Assembly (NCBI GenBank): GCA_004010935.1
Contig: CP026511.1
Coordinates: 744,001-808,000 of the forward strand
Source of the DNA: Pseudomonadaceae bacterium SI-3
Lineage (GTDB): Bacteria; Pseudomonadota; Gammaproteobacteria; Pseudomonadales; Pseudomonadaceae
DNA: 64,000 nt
Reading direction: 5' to 3'
In this document: one piece after another, positions 46,849 through 57,199 of the stretch
Position numbering within the stretch: the first letter of the stretch is position 1
Layout of the letters: each line of letters opens with the position of its first letter
Translations under genes and position numbers: made by a program
The notes under the pieces: model-generated
What the model was told of the DNA's origin: nothing
Seen by the model: only the letters and a program-made list of their open reading frames with translations
Database searches by the model: none

Positions 46849-47967
46849 ATGCGGGACAAGGTGAGCGGCGCGCGGCGCTGGGTGGTGAAAATCGGCAGCG
46901 CCTTGCTGACTGCTGATGGGCGCGGGCTGGATCAGGCGGCAATGGCTGTCTGGGTCGATCAGATGGTGGCGCTGCGCGAGGCGGGTGTCGAGCTGGTGCT
47001 GGTGTCGTCTGGCGCTGTCGCTGCTGGTATGAGTCGTCTCGGTTGGGCCGCCAGGCCAAAGGCTGTCCATGAGCTGCAGGCTGCGGCGGCGGTCGGGCAG
47101 ATGGGGCTGATACAAGCCTGGGAAACCAGCTTTGCGCGCTGCGAGCAGCAGACCGCGCAAATCCTTGTAACCCACGATGATCTTTCCGACCGCAAGCGCT
47201 ATCTCAATGCGCGCAGCACGCTTCGCACGTTGATCGATCTGGGTGTGGTGCCGGTTATCAATGAGAACGACACCGTGGTCACCGACGAGATCCGCTTTGG
47301 TGACAACGATACCCTCGCTGCCTTGGTGGCGAACCTGGTTGAAGCGGATTTGTTGGTGATCCTTACTGACCGCGACGGCATGTTTGATGCCGATCCGCGC
47401 AATAATCCTAACGCCAACTTGATTAGTGAGGCGCGTGCCGATGATCCCGCGCTGGATGCGGTGGCGGGTGGCACAGGTGGCGCGCTCGGGCGGGGTGGTA
47501 TGCAGACTAAGTTGCGCGCGGCTCGTCTGGCGGCGCGCTCTGGTGCCCACACGGTCATTATTGGTGGCCGGATCGAGCGCGTGCTGGCGCGGTTGAAGGC
47601 GGGTGAGGCGCTCGGCACGTTGTTGGCGCCTGAGTGTAACCGTCATGCTGCGCGAAAGCAGTGGTTGGCTGGGCATCTCCAGACGCGCGGTACGGTCGTT
47701 CTCGATGATGGTGCGGTACACGCCTTGAAGCAGGGTAATCGCAGTCTGTTACCTGTCGGAGTTAAAGCGGCGCACGGTGGTTTCCGGCGAGGCGAAATGG
47801 TGGTCTGTGTGGGTCTGGATGGTCGCGAGGTCGCGCGCGGTCTGGCGAACTACAGTGTGGCCGAAACGCAACGAATCCTTGGTCGCCCGTCGGACGAAAT
47901 CGAGAAGCTGCTCGGTTATGTTGATGAGCCAGAGCTTATTCATCGCGACAACATGATCTTGGTCTGA
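46849..47967 (+). CDS. proB: Glutamate 5-kinase ProB
   Basis: 372 residues. Amino-acid kinase domain ([59 protein letters not shown]) to about 255 and a C-terminal PUA domain (about 275-370). It carries out the first step of proline synthesis from glutamate. The start at 46849 has GGAAGG 9 nt upstream; the frame beginning at 46813 is longer than the family. Confidence 0.96.
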   Translation: MRDKVSGARRWVVKIGSALLTADGRGLDQAAMAVWVDQMVALREAGVELVLVSSGAVAAGMSRLGWAARPKAVHELQAAAAVGQMGLIQAWETSFARCEQQTAQILVTHDDLSDRKRYLNARSTLRTLIDLGVVPVINENDTVVTDEIRFGDNDTLAALVANLVEADLLVILTDRDGMFDADPRNNPNANLISEARADDPALDAVAGGTGGALGRGGMQTKLRAARLAARSGAHTVIIGGRIERVLARLKAGEALGTLLAPECNRHAARKQWLAGHLQTRGTVVLDDGAVHALKQGNRSLLPVGVKAAHGGFRRGEMVVCVGLDGREVARGLANYSVAETQRILGRPSDEIEKLLGYVDEPELIHRDNMILV

Positions 47968-47976
47968 GGTGGTTTG

Positions 47977-48435
47977 ATGCGACTGGCAAAAGCGTTAATG
48001 GTGTTGCTGGCGTGGCCGGCGGTCGGTATAGCGCGAGAAGTGGGTGAGGTCGATACGGTTTTCAAATGGCTCGGACCGAATCATAAAATCGTGGTCGAGG
48101 CGTTTGACGACCCCAAGGTTGAGGGCGTGACCTGCTATCTGTCACGTGCCAAGACGGGCGGCATAAAGGGTGGGCTCGGTCTGGCTGAGGATCGCGCCGA
48201 GGCGTCGATCGCTTGTCGGCAGGTCGGGCCGATTCGGATGGGCGAGAAGCTCAAGGATGGCGAAGTCGTCTTTAAGGAGCGGACGTCTTTAGTGTTCAAA
48301 ACCATGCAGGTGGTGCGCTTTTTCGATGAGGCGCGCAACACGCTGGTCTATCTGGTGTATAGCGATCGTGTTATCGAAGGGAGTCCGCAGAACGCCGTTA
48401 CTGCGATTCCGATACTGCCGTGGGCTCAGCCATAA
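47977..48435 (+). CDS. creA: CreA-family periplasmic protein
   Basis: 152 residues with a signal peptide ([19 protein letters not shown]). [29 protein letters not shown] is the CreA signature. Function unknown. It follows proB by 9 nt with GAGGTGG before the ATG, and shares a two-way terminator with rpsT. Confidence 0.9.
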   Translation: MRLAKALMVLLAWPAVGIAREVGEVDTVFKWLGPNHKIVVEAFDDPKVEGVTCYLSRAKTGGIKGGLGLAEDRAEASIACRQVGPIRMGEKLKDGEVVFKERTSLVFKTMQVVRFFDEARNTLVYLVYSDRVIEGSPQNAVTAIPILPWAQP

Positions 48436-48489
48436 AGGTGCCTGGTTGGGCTCGCTGAGATCGATGCCTTGGCATCGAATCGCAGACAT

Positions 48490-48518
48490 AAAAAAACCGG
48501 CTCAAGGCCGGTTTTTTT
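48490..48518. terminator. Bidirectional terminator between creA and rpsT
   Basis: Stem ACCGGC/GCCGGT (48496-48501 with 48507-48512) flanked by six A on the left and seven T on the right, so it can stop transcription in both directions. Confidence 0.9.
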
Positions 48519-48534
48519 CACAAGAGCGTGCAGC

Positions 48535-48813
48535 TTAGGCTGCAGCAGCTTCGCCGAGGGCCTTGATATGGCCGTTCAGGCGGCTTTTATGCCGAGCTGC
48601 TTTGTTCTTGTGGATGATGCCTTTGTCGGCCATGCGGTCGATTACAGGCACGGCTGCAGTGTAAGCAGTACGAGCTTTATCCAGATCTTTTGCATCAATG
48701 GCTTTGACCACATTCTTGATGTAGGTACGAACCATGGAGCGCAGGCTGGCGTTGTGGCTGCGACGCTTCTCAGCCTGAATTGCGCGTTTTTTGGCGGAAG
48801 GGCTGTTGGCCAC
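48535..48813 (-). CDS. rpsT: 30S ribosomal protein S20
   Basis: 92 residues. [17 protein letters not shown] and [14 protein letters not shown] are the S20 signatures. The start is GTG at 48813 (GAGGAG 8 nt upstream), as is common for rpsT. Assembly protein of the 30S body. Divergent from murJ. Confidence 0.96.
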   Translation of the reverse strand: MANSPSAKKRAIQAEKRRSHNASLRSMVRTYIKNVVKAIDAKDLDKARTAYTAAVPVIDRMADKGIIHKNKAARHKSRLNGHIKALGEAAAA

Positions 48814-48861
48814 CGTCGAACTCCTCGAAAACGTGGGATTACAAAGCAAATAAGGCCGCGA

Positions 48862-48890
48862 ATCATGCCGATGCTGCGGGCTCTTGTCAA
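48862..48890 (-). promoter_or_regulatory. Sigma-70 promoter of rpsT
   Basis: Minus strand -35 TTGACA (48890-48885), 17-bp spacer, -10 CATGAT (48867-48862), 49 nt before the GTG start. Confidence 0.7.
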
Positions 48891-49030
48891 CACTGATTGA
48901 ACAATCGAGACACTGGCCGGACAGATGGGGTGCCGCTAAACTCGCGACCTCTTTCACTGTCGTAACTGGCCATCGAGACGATGCCCGGTGACTGGCCGGA
49001 AACCCTCCCGCTGCAACTCTAGGAAGACAA

Positions 49031-50578
49031 ATGTCCGATACATCCGGCAAAGGCGGATTGCTGCGGTCCAGTGCGGTAGTCAGCGTGATGACGCTGCTGT
49101 CACGGGTGCTGGGCATGGTACGCGATATGGTTGTGGCCAGCTACTTCGGTTCTGGCGCCGCTGCTGACGCATTCTTCATAGCCTTCAAAATCCCAAACTT
49201 TTTGCGCCGTCTGTTTGCAGAAGGGGCTTTCGCCCAAGCCTTTGTTCCGGTGTTGTCGGAATTCCGGACCAAGCGGACCCAGCTGGAGGTCAAGCTGCTG
49301 GTTGACCGCACAGCTGGCATGCTTGGGCTGATCTTGACGGGCATCACCGCAGTCGGGGTGCTGGCTTCGCCTTACGTGGTCATGCTTTTCGCGCCCGGCT
49401 TTCATGATGACCCAGCTAAAATGCAGTTGGCCGGCGAGCTGCTGCGCATCACCTTTCCTTATCTGTTGCTGATTTCACTCACGGCGTTTACGTCCGGTGT
49501 GCTCAACACGTACGGGCATTTCGCGGTACCGGGCTTCACGCCTGTGTTGCTCAATGTCTGCATGATCAGCTCGGCCGTTTTTCTGACACCTTACTTTGAT
49601 CAGCCCATTATGGCGTTGGCATGGGGCGTGTTTGTTGCAGGCTTCGCCCAGTTGGCCTTCCAGCTTCCTTACGTTGCCAAGCTGGGATTGCTGCCCCGGC
49701 CTCGGGTGAGGTTCGGAGACGAGGGGGTGCGGCGAATCATGCTGTTGATGGTGCCGGCCCTGTTCGGCGTGTCGGTCAGCCAGATCAATCTCTTGCTCGA
49801 TACGGTTCTTGCCTCGTTCCTGCAGACAGGCAGCGTCTCCTGGCTTTATTACGCTGACCGCCTTTCGGAGTTGCCGCTGGGCGCCTTCGGTATTGCGATC
49901 GGCACCGTGATCCTGCCTAGCCTTGCTCGTCAGCATGCCGGAGCGGATCCCAAGGCTTTTTCCAACACCCTGAACTGGGCGCTGCGGATGGTGCTGCTGG
50001 TTGGGGTTCCTGCGGCGCTCGCGCTGGGCATCCTGGCTGAGCCGATGATTGCCAGTCTGTTCTTTTATGGTGCGATGAGTGAGGAGGCCGTCGTGCAGTC
50101 GGCCAACGCGCTCGAGGCGTACTCGCTCGGCGTCCTGGCATTCATGCTGATCAAGGTGCTGGCGCCGGGCTTCTTTGCTCGGCAGGATTTAAAGACGCCG
50201 GTGCGTATTGCAATCATCTGCATGATCGCCAACATGGTGCTGAATCTAATGCTGATCTGGCCGCTCCAGCATGTGGGCTTGGCCCTGGCGACTTCGTTGT
50301 CCTCGATGCTCAATGCTGGGTTGCTGTTCTGGGGGCTGTATAAGACGGGTGTGTTCCTGTTTGCTCCGGGTTGGGGTTTGTTCCTTTTGAGGTTGGCGGG
50401 CGCCTGTGCCGCCATGGTGGCGATGGTCTGGTGGCTAAACGCACCGTCGGTCGAGTGGTTCGCGTGGGGCTGGCAGCAGCGAGCGCTGCAGCTGGGGCTG
50501 CTGGTTGTAGCGGGGTTGGGCGCTTTCGCGGTGGGCTTGGTAGTGCTCGGTTTGCGACCGCGGCATCTCCGTCATTGA
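49031..50578 (+). CDS. murJ: Lipid II flippase MurJ (MviN)
   Basis: 515 residues, 14 membrane spans, MOP superfamily. [32 protein letters not shown] and [19 protein letters not shown] are family signatures, with the central Arg residues of the substrate cavity. It moves lipid II across the inner membrane for peptidoglycan synthesis. Confidence 0.95.
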   Translation: MSDTSGKGGLLRSSAVVSVMTLLSRVLGMVRDMVVASYFGSGAAADAFFIAFKIPNFLRRLFAEGAFAQAFVPVLSEFRTKRTQLEVKLLVDRTAGMLGLILTGITAVGVLASPYVVMLFAPGFHDDPAKMQLAGELLRITFPYLLLISLTAFTSGVLNTYGHFAVPGFTPVLLNVCMISSAVFLTPYFDQPIMALAWGVFVAGFAQLAFQLPYVAKLGLLPRPRVRFGDEGVRRIMLLMVPALFGVSVSQINLLLDTVLASFLQTGSVSWLYYADRLSELPLGAFGIAIGTVILPSLARQHAGADPKAFSNTLNWALRMVLLVGVPAALALGILAEPMIASLFFYGAMSEEAVVQSANALEAYSLGVLAFMLIKVLAPGFFARQDLKTPVRIAIICMIANMVLNLMLIWPLQHVGLALATSLSSMLNAGLLFWGLYKTGVFLFAPGWGLFLLRLAGACAAMVAMVWWLNAPSVEWFAWGWQQRALQLGLLVVAGLGAFAVGLVVLGLRPRHLRH

Positions 50579-50662
50579 TCCTTACCATACGCGGGTGGCA
50601 AGCCTGTCCGCGACTGCTGCCTCATGCGTATAATCGACGACTTTTCAAGCAAGAAGTGCGGT

Positions 50663-51613
50663 ATGCAGCTGGTTCGAGGTCTTCACAACCTGCGACCCCG
50701 ACATCGGGGTTGCGTCGCCACCATCGGCAATTTCGACGGGGTTCACCGGGGGCATCAAGCTATCCTGGCGCGTCTGCGCGAACGTGCCGCCGAGCTCGGG
50801 CTCCCCAGCTGCGTGGTGATCTTCGAGCCGCAGCCGCGTGAGTATTTTGCCCCGGACAAGGCCCCTGCTCGGCTGACCCGCCTGCGCGAAAAATTGCAGT
50901 TGCTGAGTGAACAGGGTGTCGATCTGGTGCTGTGCCTGGCATTTAATCGTCGTTTGCGCGAGCTGAGTGCCGCAGAGTTCGTACATGCGACGCTGGTAGA
51001 CGGCCTTGGCGTTCGGCATCTGGAAGTCGGTGATGACTTTCGTTTCGGTTGCGACCGAGCCGGGGATTTCAACTTCTTGTTACAAGCTGGTGCTGCGGAA
51101 GGCTTTACCGTCGAGGCCGCCGCCACTATCGAGGTCGACGGTGAGCGAGTCAGCAGTACGCGGCTGCGCCAGGTTCTCGCCGCTGGTGATCTACAGCTGT
51201 CAGAAAAACTGCTGGGTCGGCCGTTCAGTATCACCGGTCGGGTCATGCATGGGCAGGCGCTGGGACGCCAGCTTGGCGCGCCGACCGCTAACATTCAGCT
51301 CAAGCGCAAGAGCACTCCGCTTAGTGGTGTGTTCACCGTGAGCGTCGAGATCGATGGTGTAATACAGGCGGCGGTCGCCAATATTGGTATGCGCCCCTCG
51401 GTCGAAAGCGACGGCCAGCCGCATCTGGAAGTGCATTTGCTTAATTATCAAGGCGACCTTTATGGCCGTCTGCTGCGCGTGACCTTTCATCGCAAGCTGC
51501 GTGACGAGCAGCGCTTTGCCTCGCTGGAGGCGCTCAAGACGGCGATCGAAGCAGATATCGCCGCGGCTCGCGAATACTGGCGAGCTTCACCCTTTACCAC
51601 GAGTCAGGACTGA
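50663..51613 (+). CDS. ribF: Bifunctional riboflavin kinase / FAD synthetase RibF
   Basis: 316 residues. N-terminal FMN adenylyltransferase ([22 protein letters not shown]-like; [15 protein letters not shown]) and C-terminal riboflavin kinase ([34 protein letters not shown]). It makes FMN and FAD. Its stop is 1 nt before the ileS start, so the two are tightly coupled. Confidence 0.95.
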   Translation: MQLVRGLHNLRPRHRGCVATIGNFDGVHRGHQAILARLRERAAELGLPSCVVIFEPQPREYFAPDKAPARLTRLREKLQLLSEQGVDLVLCLAFNRRLRELSAAEFVHATLVDGLGVRHLEVGDDFRFGCDRAGDFNFLLQAGAAEGFTVEAAATIEVDGERVSSTRLRQVLAAGDLQLSEKLLGRPFSITGRVMHGQALGRQLGAPTANIQLKRKSTPLSGVFTVSVEIDGVIQAAVANIGMRPSVESDGQPHLEVHLLNYQGDLYGRLLRVTFHRKLRDEQRFASLEALKTAIEADIAAAREYWRASPFTTSQD

Positions 51614-51614
51614 A

Positions 51615-54446
51615 ATGACCGATTACAAAGCGACCCTCAATCTGCCGTCCACGGCGTTTCCGATGAAGGCCGGTCTGCCACAGCGCGAGCCGGAGACCCT
51701 GCAGCGCTGGAACAGCATCGACCTGTACGGGAAGCTGCGGCAGATTGGCGAGGGTCGTCCGAAGTTCGTCCTGCATGATGGCCCTCCGTATGCAAACGGC
51801 AGCATTCACATCGGCCACGCGGTAAACAAGGTCATCAAGGACTTCATTGTTCGCTCCAAGACCTTAGCCGGTTTCGACGCGCCCTACGTGCCGGGATGGG
51901 ACTGTCATGGTTTGCCCATCGAGCACAAGGTCGAGATCACCTACGGCAAGAACCAGCCGGCCGACCTGACGCGCGAGCGCTGCCGTGCCTACGCGGCCGA
52001 GCAGATCGAAGGGCAGAAGGCTGACTTCATCCGCCTCGGCGTACTGGGCGAGTGGGGCAATCCCTACCGCACCATGGACTTTGCGAACGAAGCCGGGGAA
52101 ATCCGCGCGCTGGCGAAAATGGTCGAAGGTGGATTCGTCTTCAAGGGCCTGAAGCCGGTGAACTGGTGCTTTGATTGCGGTTCGGCGCTGGCCGAGGCGG
52201 AAGTCGAATACCAGGACAAGAAGTCCGATGCCATCGACGTAGCCTTCCAGGTGGAGGACGCGGATAAGCTGGCGGCTGCGTTTGGTGTCGGAGCACTGGC
52301 CAAACCGACCAGCATCGTGATCTGGACCACCACGCCTTGGACCATCCCGGCGAACCAGGCGCTCAACGTACATCCCGACTTCGTCTATGCCTTGGTCGAT
52401 ACCGGCGACAAGCTGCTCGTTCTCGCCGAAGAGTTGGTTGAGTCCTGTCTGCAGCGCTATGACCTGCAGGGTCAGGTCATCGCACGCTGCCAGGGCAGCG
52501 AACTGGAGCTCATCCGCTTCCGCCACCCATTCTATGAGCGCTTCGCGCCGGTCTATCTGGCCGATTACGTAGAAACCGGTGCAGGAACCGGTATCGTCCA
52601 TTCGGCACCTGCTTACGGTGAAGACGACTTCCGCTCCTGCAAGCATTACGGCATGGAGAATGATGACATTCTCAGCCCCGTTCAGAGTCACGGCGTATAC
52701 GTATCGGACCTGCCATTCTTTGGCGGGCAGTTCATCTGGAAGGCCAACCCGGCCATCGTCGAGAAGCTGGAAGAAGTCGGTGCGCTGCTCAAGCACGAGT
52801 CGATCCAGCACAGCTATATGCATTGCTGGCGGCACAAGACGCCGCTGATCTACCGTGCGACGGCGCAGTGGTTCGTTGGCATGGATAAAGTGGCGCATGA
52901 CGGCAGCTCGCTGCGTCGTCGCGCGTTGGATGCCATTGAGCAGACTGAGTTTGTTCCGGCCTGGGGCCAGGCGCGGTTGCACGGCATGATCGCCGGCCGT
53001 CCGGACTGGTGTATCTCCCGTCAACGGACATGGGGCGTGCCGATCCCGTTCTTCCTGCACAAGGAAAGCGGCGAGCTGCATCCGCGCACCGTGGAGCTGA
53101 TGGAAGCCGTCGCGCAACGCGTCGAGCAGGGAGGCATCGAGGCTTGGTCGAAGCTGGATGCCGCCGAGCTGCTGGGCGACGAAGCAGCGCAGTACGAGAA
53201 GATCAGCGACACCCTGGACGTTTGGTTCGATTCCGGCACCACCCATTGGCATGTGATGCGCGGTTCGCACCCTATGGGCCACGAAAGCGGCCCACGCGCG
53301 GATCTTTATCTGGAAGGCTCCGACCAGCACCGTGGCTGGTTCCACTCCTCGCTGCTAACCGGCTCGGCTATCGACGGGCACGCACCGTATAAGGGGTTGC
53401 TGACGCATGGTTTCGTGGTCGACGAGAACGGCCGCAAGATGTCCAAGTCGCTGGGCAACGTCGTTGCGCCTCAAGAGGTCACTGACAGTCTGGGCGCAGA
53501 CATCCTCCGTCTCTGGGTGGCCTCGACCGATTACTCCGGTGAAATGGCTGTCTCCAAGGTGATCCTGCAGCGCAGCGCAGATTCCTATCGCCGTATCCGT
53601 AACACTGCGCGCTTCCTGCTCTCCAACCTTGACGGTTTCGATCCGGCGCAGCATCAGGTTCCGGCCGACCAACTGATCGCCCTCGACCGCTGGGCCATCG
53701 ATCGTGCCCTGCTGCTGCAGCGGGAAATCGAGGAAGCCTACGGCACCTACAAGTTCTGGAATGTCTATCAGAAGGTGCACAACTTCTGCGTACAGGAGCT
53801 GGGCGGCTTCTATCTGGATATCATCAAGGATCGCCAGTACACCACCGGTGCCGACAGCTTGCCGCGCCGCTCCTGCCAGACCGCGCTGTACCACATCGCC
53901 GAGGCACTGGTGCGGTGGATTGCGCCGATCCTGTCGTTCACAGCTGATGAAATCTGGCAATACCTGCCGGGTGAGCGCAACGAATCGGTGATGCTCAATA
54001 CCTGGTACGCAGGGCTCGCTGAGCTGCCTGCCAATGTCGAGCTGGGTCGCGAGTTCTGGGGCAAGGTCATGGCGGTCAAGGCCGCGGTGAACAAGGAGTT
54101 GGAAACCCAGCGCGCCGCCAAAACCATCGGCGGCAACTTGCAGGCGGAGGTTACCTTGTACGCCGAGGACGCGCTGGTTTCCGAGCTGGCGAAGCTGGGA
54201 AGCGAATTGCGCTTTGTGCTGATTACGTCGGCTGCGACTGTGGCGCCTCTCGCCGAAGCGCCAGCGGAAGCCGTGCAGAGCGAGCTGCCCGGTCTCAAGC
54301 TACAGATCAGCAAAACCGGCCACGCCAAGTGCGGCCGGTGCTGGCACCACCTGCCTGACGTCGGCACTCACGCGGCACATCCTGAGATCTGCGGTCGCTG
54401 CATTGAAAATATCGAAGGCGCTGGCGAGGTTCGCCACCATGCGTGA
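51615..54446 (+). CDS. ileS: Isoleucyl-tRNA synthetase
   Basis: 943 residues, class I synthetase. HIGH motif ([13 protein letters not shown]), CP1 editing domain ([13 protein letters not shown]), KMSKS ([10 protein letters not shown]), and C-terminal zinc site (CGRCWHH ... CGRCIENI). It charges tRNA-Ile and edits valine. This is the mupirocin-sensitive bacterial form by domain layout. Confidence 0.97.
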   Translation: MTDYKATLNLPSTAFPMKAGLPQREPETLQRWNSIDLYGKLRQIGEGRPKFVLHDGPPYANGSIHIGHAVNKVIKDFIVRSKTLAGFDAPYVPGWDCHGLPIEHKVEITYGKNQPADLTRERCRAYAAEQIEGQKADFIRLGVLGEWGNPYRTMDFANEAGEIRALAKMVEGGFVFKGLKPVNWCFDCGSALAEAEVEYQDKKSDAIDVAFQVEDADKLAAAFGVGALAKPTSIVIWTTTPWTIPANQALNVHPDFVYALVDTGDKLLVLAEELVESCLQRYDLQGQVIARCQGSELELIRFRHPFYERFAPVYLADYVETGAGTGIVHSAPAYGEDDFRSCKHYGMENDDILSPVQSHGVYVSDLPFFGGQFIWKANPAIVEKLEEVGALLKHESIQHSYMHCWRHKTPLIYRATAQWFVGMDKVAHDGSSLRRRALDAIEQTEFVPAWGQARLHGMIAGRPDWCISRQRTWGVPIPFFLHKESGELHPRTVELMEAVAQRVEQGGIEAWSKLDAAELLGDEAAQYEKISDTLDVWFDSGTTHWHVMRGSHPMGHESGPRADLYLEGSDQHRGWFHSSLLTGSAIDGHAPYKGLLTHGFVVDENGRKMSKSLGNVVAPQEVTDSLGADILRLWVASTDYSGEMAVSKVILQRSADSYRRIRNTARFLLSNLDGFDPAQHQVPADQLIALDRWAIDRALLLQREIEEAYGTYKFWNVYQKVHNFCVQELGGFYLDIIKDRQYTTGADSLPRRSCQTALYHIAEALVRWIAPILSFTADEIWQYLPGERNESVMLNTWYAGLAELPANVELGREFWGKVMAVKAAVNKELETQRAAKTIGGNLQAEVTLYAEDALVSELAKLGSELRFVLITSAATVAPLAEAPAEAVQSELPGLKLQISKTGHAKCGRCWHHLPDVGTHAAHPEICGRCIENIEGAGEVRHHA

Positions 54447-54503
54447 CGGCATACGGTACGTTAGCGCGAGTGCAGCCCGCCGCGCGCTTTCGAGGGCGTC
54501 GGC

Positions 54504-55007
54504 ATGACCTCGCGCTTCGGCAAGCTCACCTGGCTGTGGCTAAGCGTGATGGTGATTGCGCTGGACCAGGCGACCAAACATTACTTCGAGGCCAACTTCA
54601 GCCTGTATCAGAAGGTCGAAGTGATCCCTGACTATTTCGCTTGGACGCTGGCCTACAACACGGGCGCTGCTTTCAGCTTTCTCGCCGATCATTCCGGCTG
54701 GCAGCGTTGGCTATTCGCATTGATCGCCATCGGCGTCAGCGCCGTGCTGGTGGTTTGGATGAAGCGCTTGAAAACCGGCGAGACCTGGCTTGCCGTAGCC
54801 TTGGCGCTGGTCCTGGGGGGCGCCGTCGGCAATCTTTACGATCGCGTCGTACTTGGACATGTCGTCGATTTCATCTTGGTGCATTGGCAGAACCGCTGGT
54901 ACTTCCCGGCATTCAATATCGCCGACAGCGCTATCACCATTGGCGCTGTGATGCTGGCGCTGGATATGTTCCGTAGCAGTAAAACGGGAGAAACGGTAAA
55001 TGACTGA
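54504..55007 (+). CDS. lspA: Signal peptidase II (lipoprotein signal peptidase)
   Basis: 167 residues, four spans. Catalytic aspartates Asp122 (GHVVDFIL) and Asp141 (NIADSAIT). It cleaves prolipoproteins after lipidation. The gene follows ileS by 57 nt and overlaps fkpB at its end (ATGACTGA), an order conserved in gammaproteobacteria. Confidence 0.96.
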   Translation: MTSRFGKLTWLWLSVMVIALDQATKHYFEANFSLYQKVEVIPDYFAWTLAYNTGAAFSFLADHSGWQRWLFALIAIGVSAVLVVWMKRLKTGETWLAVALALVLGGAVGNLYDRVVLGHVVDFILVHWQNRWYFPAFNIADSAITIGAVMLALDMFRSSKTGETVND

Positions 55008-55437
55008 ACAGCGCATCGGGCCGGACATGCAGGTGACCCTGCATTTCGCGCTCAGTATGGAAAACGGCGAGCAGGTCGACACGACCTTCGATAAACAGCC
55101 GGCTACCTTTAAAGTGGGCGACGGTAACCTGCTTCCCGGTTTTGAACAGCAGTTGTTCGGGCTCAAGGCGGGTGACAAGCGCACCTTTCAGATTGTCCCG
55201 GAACAGGGCTTCGGCCAGCACAACCCGCAGAATGTGCAAACCATGCCGCGCAATCAATTCGAAGGTATGGAGCTGTCCGAAGGGCTATTGGTGATCTTCA
55301 ACGATGCAGCCAAGACGGAGCTGCCGGGGATCGTCAAAGCTTTCGATGATCGTCAGGTAACCGTGGACTTCAACCATCCGCTGGCCGGCAAATCGCTGAC
55401 ATTCGACGTGGAAATATTCGAGGTTAAGCCGGTCTGA
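55000..55437 (+). CDS. fkpB: FKBP-type peptidyl-prolyl isomerase FkpB (SlpA)
   Basis: 145 residues, SlyD-like. FKBP half-domains (VTLHFALSMENGEQVDTTF, GDGNLLPGFEQQLFGL) around an inserted IF chaperone domain (about 70-125), ending in NHPLAGKSLTFDVEIFEV. It lacks the His-rich tail of SlyD. Overlaps lspA by 8 nt. Confidence 0.93.
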   Translation: MTEQRIGPDMQVTLHFALSMENGEQVDTTFDKQPATFKVGDGNLLPGFEQQLFGLKAGDKRTFQIVPEQGFGQHNPQNVQTMPRNQFEGMELSEGLLVIFNDAAKTELPGIVKAFDDRQVTVDFNHPLAGKSLTFDVEIFEVKPV

Positions 55438-55587
55438 GTATCGGCTGGCTAATCAAGCTGCTCTGCAGACCAAAGTCCTTGGTTAGGCGTGTTAACCACC
55501 GCCAGCGTGCTGGTACCGGTTTCGCTTCTTGCTCTTGACCAAGCAGTACACTCCACAACTCACCCGCCCAGAGCGTCGAGAACCCAC

Positions 55588-56532
55588 ATGCAAATCAAAC
55601 TCGCCAATCCGCGTGGCTTTTGTGCCGGTGTCGACCGCGCCATTGAAATCGTTAACCGTGCGCTTGAGGTGTTCGGGCCGCCGATCTACGTGCGCCACGA
55701 AGTCGTGCATAACAAGTTTGTGGTGGAGGACCTGCGCGAGCGTGGCGCTATCTTCGTCGATGAGCTGGACCAGGTGCCGGACGGCTTCATCGTCATCTTC
55801 AGCGCTCATGGCGTGTCCCAGGCCGTGCGGATGGAAGGGGAACGGCGCGGCCTCAAGGTATTTGACGCTACTTGCCCATTGGTGACCAAGGTCCATCTGG
55901 AAGTGACCAAGTACAGCCGGGAAGGGCGCGAATGCATCCTTATCGGCCATGCAGGCCACCCGGAAGTAGAAGGCACCATGGGCCAGTACGATACGGCCAA
56001 TGGCGGCTCGATCTATCTGGTGGAAGACGAAAAGGATGTTGCTGAATTGCAAGTACGCAACCCGGAAGCCCTGGCGTTCGTCACCCAAACAACTCTGTCG
56101 ATGGACGACACCAGCCGTGTGATCGACGCTTTGCGCACACGCTTCCCGAGTATCGGTGGCCCGCGTAAAGATGACATCTGCTACGCCACCCAGAATCGTC
56201 AGGATGCGGTCAAGCAGCTTGCGGCTGAGTGCGACTTGGTATTGGTCGTGGGCAGCCCGAACAGTTCGAACTCCAATCGTTTGCGCGAGCTGGCGGAGCG
56301 GATGAGCACGCCGGCATATCTCATCGACGGCGCGGAAGATCTCAAGTGCGAATGGTTTGAGAACGTCGATCGGATCGGTATCACCGCCGGCGCTTCAGCG
56401 CCTGAGGTGTTGGTGCGTGGGGTGATCGATCAGCTAAAGGAGTGGGGTGCGGCTGGCCTGGATGAGCTTGACGGACGACCGGAGAACGTTACGTTCTCCA
56501 TGCCGAAGGAGTTGCGGTTGAAGTCTGTTTGA
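55588..56532 (+). CDS. ispH: 4-hydroxy-3-methylbut-2-enyl diphosphate reductase IspH (LytB)
   Basis: 314 residues. Cysteines of the [4Fe-4S] cluster in [23 protein letters not shown] and [17 protein letters not shown] and AHGVS supply substrate His residues. Final step of the MEP isoprenoid pathway. The start [11 protein letters not shown] is the family start. Last gene of the ribF-ileS-lspA-fkpB-ispH series. Confidence 0.96.
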   Translation: MQIKLANPRGFCAGVDRAIEIVNRALEVFGPPIYVRHEVVHNKFVVEDLRERGAIFVDELDQVPDGFIVIFSAHGVSQAVRMEGERRGLKVFDATCPLVTKVHLEVTKYSREGRECILIGHAGHPEVEGTMGQYDTANGGSIYLVEDEKDVAELQVRNPEALAFVTQTTLSMDDTSRVIDALRTRFPSIGGPRKDDICYATQNRQDAVKQLAAECDLVLVVGSPNSSNSNRLRELAERMSTPAYLIDGAEDLKCEWFENVDRIGITAGASAPEVLVRGVIDQLKEWGAAGLDELDGRPENVTFSMPKELRLKSV

Positions 56533-56751
56533 CCACAATGATGAGTCATACAGCTGCAACCTAGACATCGATGACTAACCTAACCTTTGGTAGGATCAGT
56601 CGCCTAGCGCTTTGGCTAGAGTCGGGATGCCCCAGCAGAAGATCGCTGTTTCGATAAAATCATCCGGTCAGAAGACCGGGGCTTCGTCAGCGGTTTGAGG
56701 GCATTCATTTGATGTCAGCTAAACGTACGCCCTTATCGCTTAATTTAAAGA

Positions 56752-57168
56752 TTAGCGCCAACACTCCGCGGCGGTTTTCCCGCTGCCGGTTCTGTCTTTA
56801 ACGCCAAGTGCGTTCAGACGTAAATTACCGCACTTGGTATCGCCGAATTGTTGTTCGGCTGTAAGAGTATAACCGCCGTCCCCATCCTCTTTGCCTACAG
56901 ATAGCGTGTACTTACCGGTTTCTGAGGTATTCCCGTTCTTCAACCCCAGCTTGGCTACATCGTTGTCTGAAATGATATAGGCGTTGTTTTGGCCGAAGTA
57001 TCGCTCTTGTCTAGCGGAAGCATCGCTCAGCAGAGCCTGGCCTTCGGTCCGGTTACCACGCTTTACATACTCGTCATAGCTCGGATAGGCGATCGCCGCC
57101 AGGATTCCGATGATCGCGACCACGATCATCAGTTCGATCAATGTAAAGCCGCTTTGAGCACGCTTCAT
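56752..57168 (-). CDS. pilE: Type IV minor pilin PilE
   Basis: 138 residues. Prepilin leader MKRAQSG cut before [24 protein letters not shown], with Glu5. C-terminal Cys pair ([14 protein letters not shown]) forms the D-loop. ATG 57168 has GGAG 7 nt upstream; the upstream ATG at 57195 would give an overlong leader. Cleaved by PilD and part of the priming minor-pilin complex. Last gene of the operon, 31 nt after pilY1; the small pilY2 of P. aeruginosa is absent. The 219-bp gap to ispH holds only a 6-bp hairpin (56664-56679). Confidence 0.93.
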   Translation of the reverse strand: MKRAQSGFTLIELMIVVAIIGILAAIAYPSYDEYVKRGNRTEGQALLSDASARQERYFGQNNAYIISDNDVAKLGLKNGNTSETGKYTLSVGKEDGDGGYTLTAEQQFGDTKCGNLRLNALGVKDRTGSGKTAAECWR

Positions 57169-57199
57169 GTACCGCTCCACTGCCACTAATTTCATCTGG

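Noticed and set aside
56664..56679. CCGGTC/GACCGG hairpin in the ispH-pilE gap
   Set aside because: Short stem followed only by a broken T-rich stretch on the minus strand; too weak for a confident terminator of either convergent gene.
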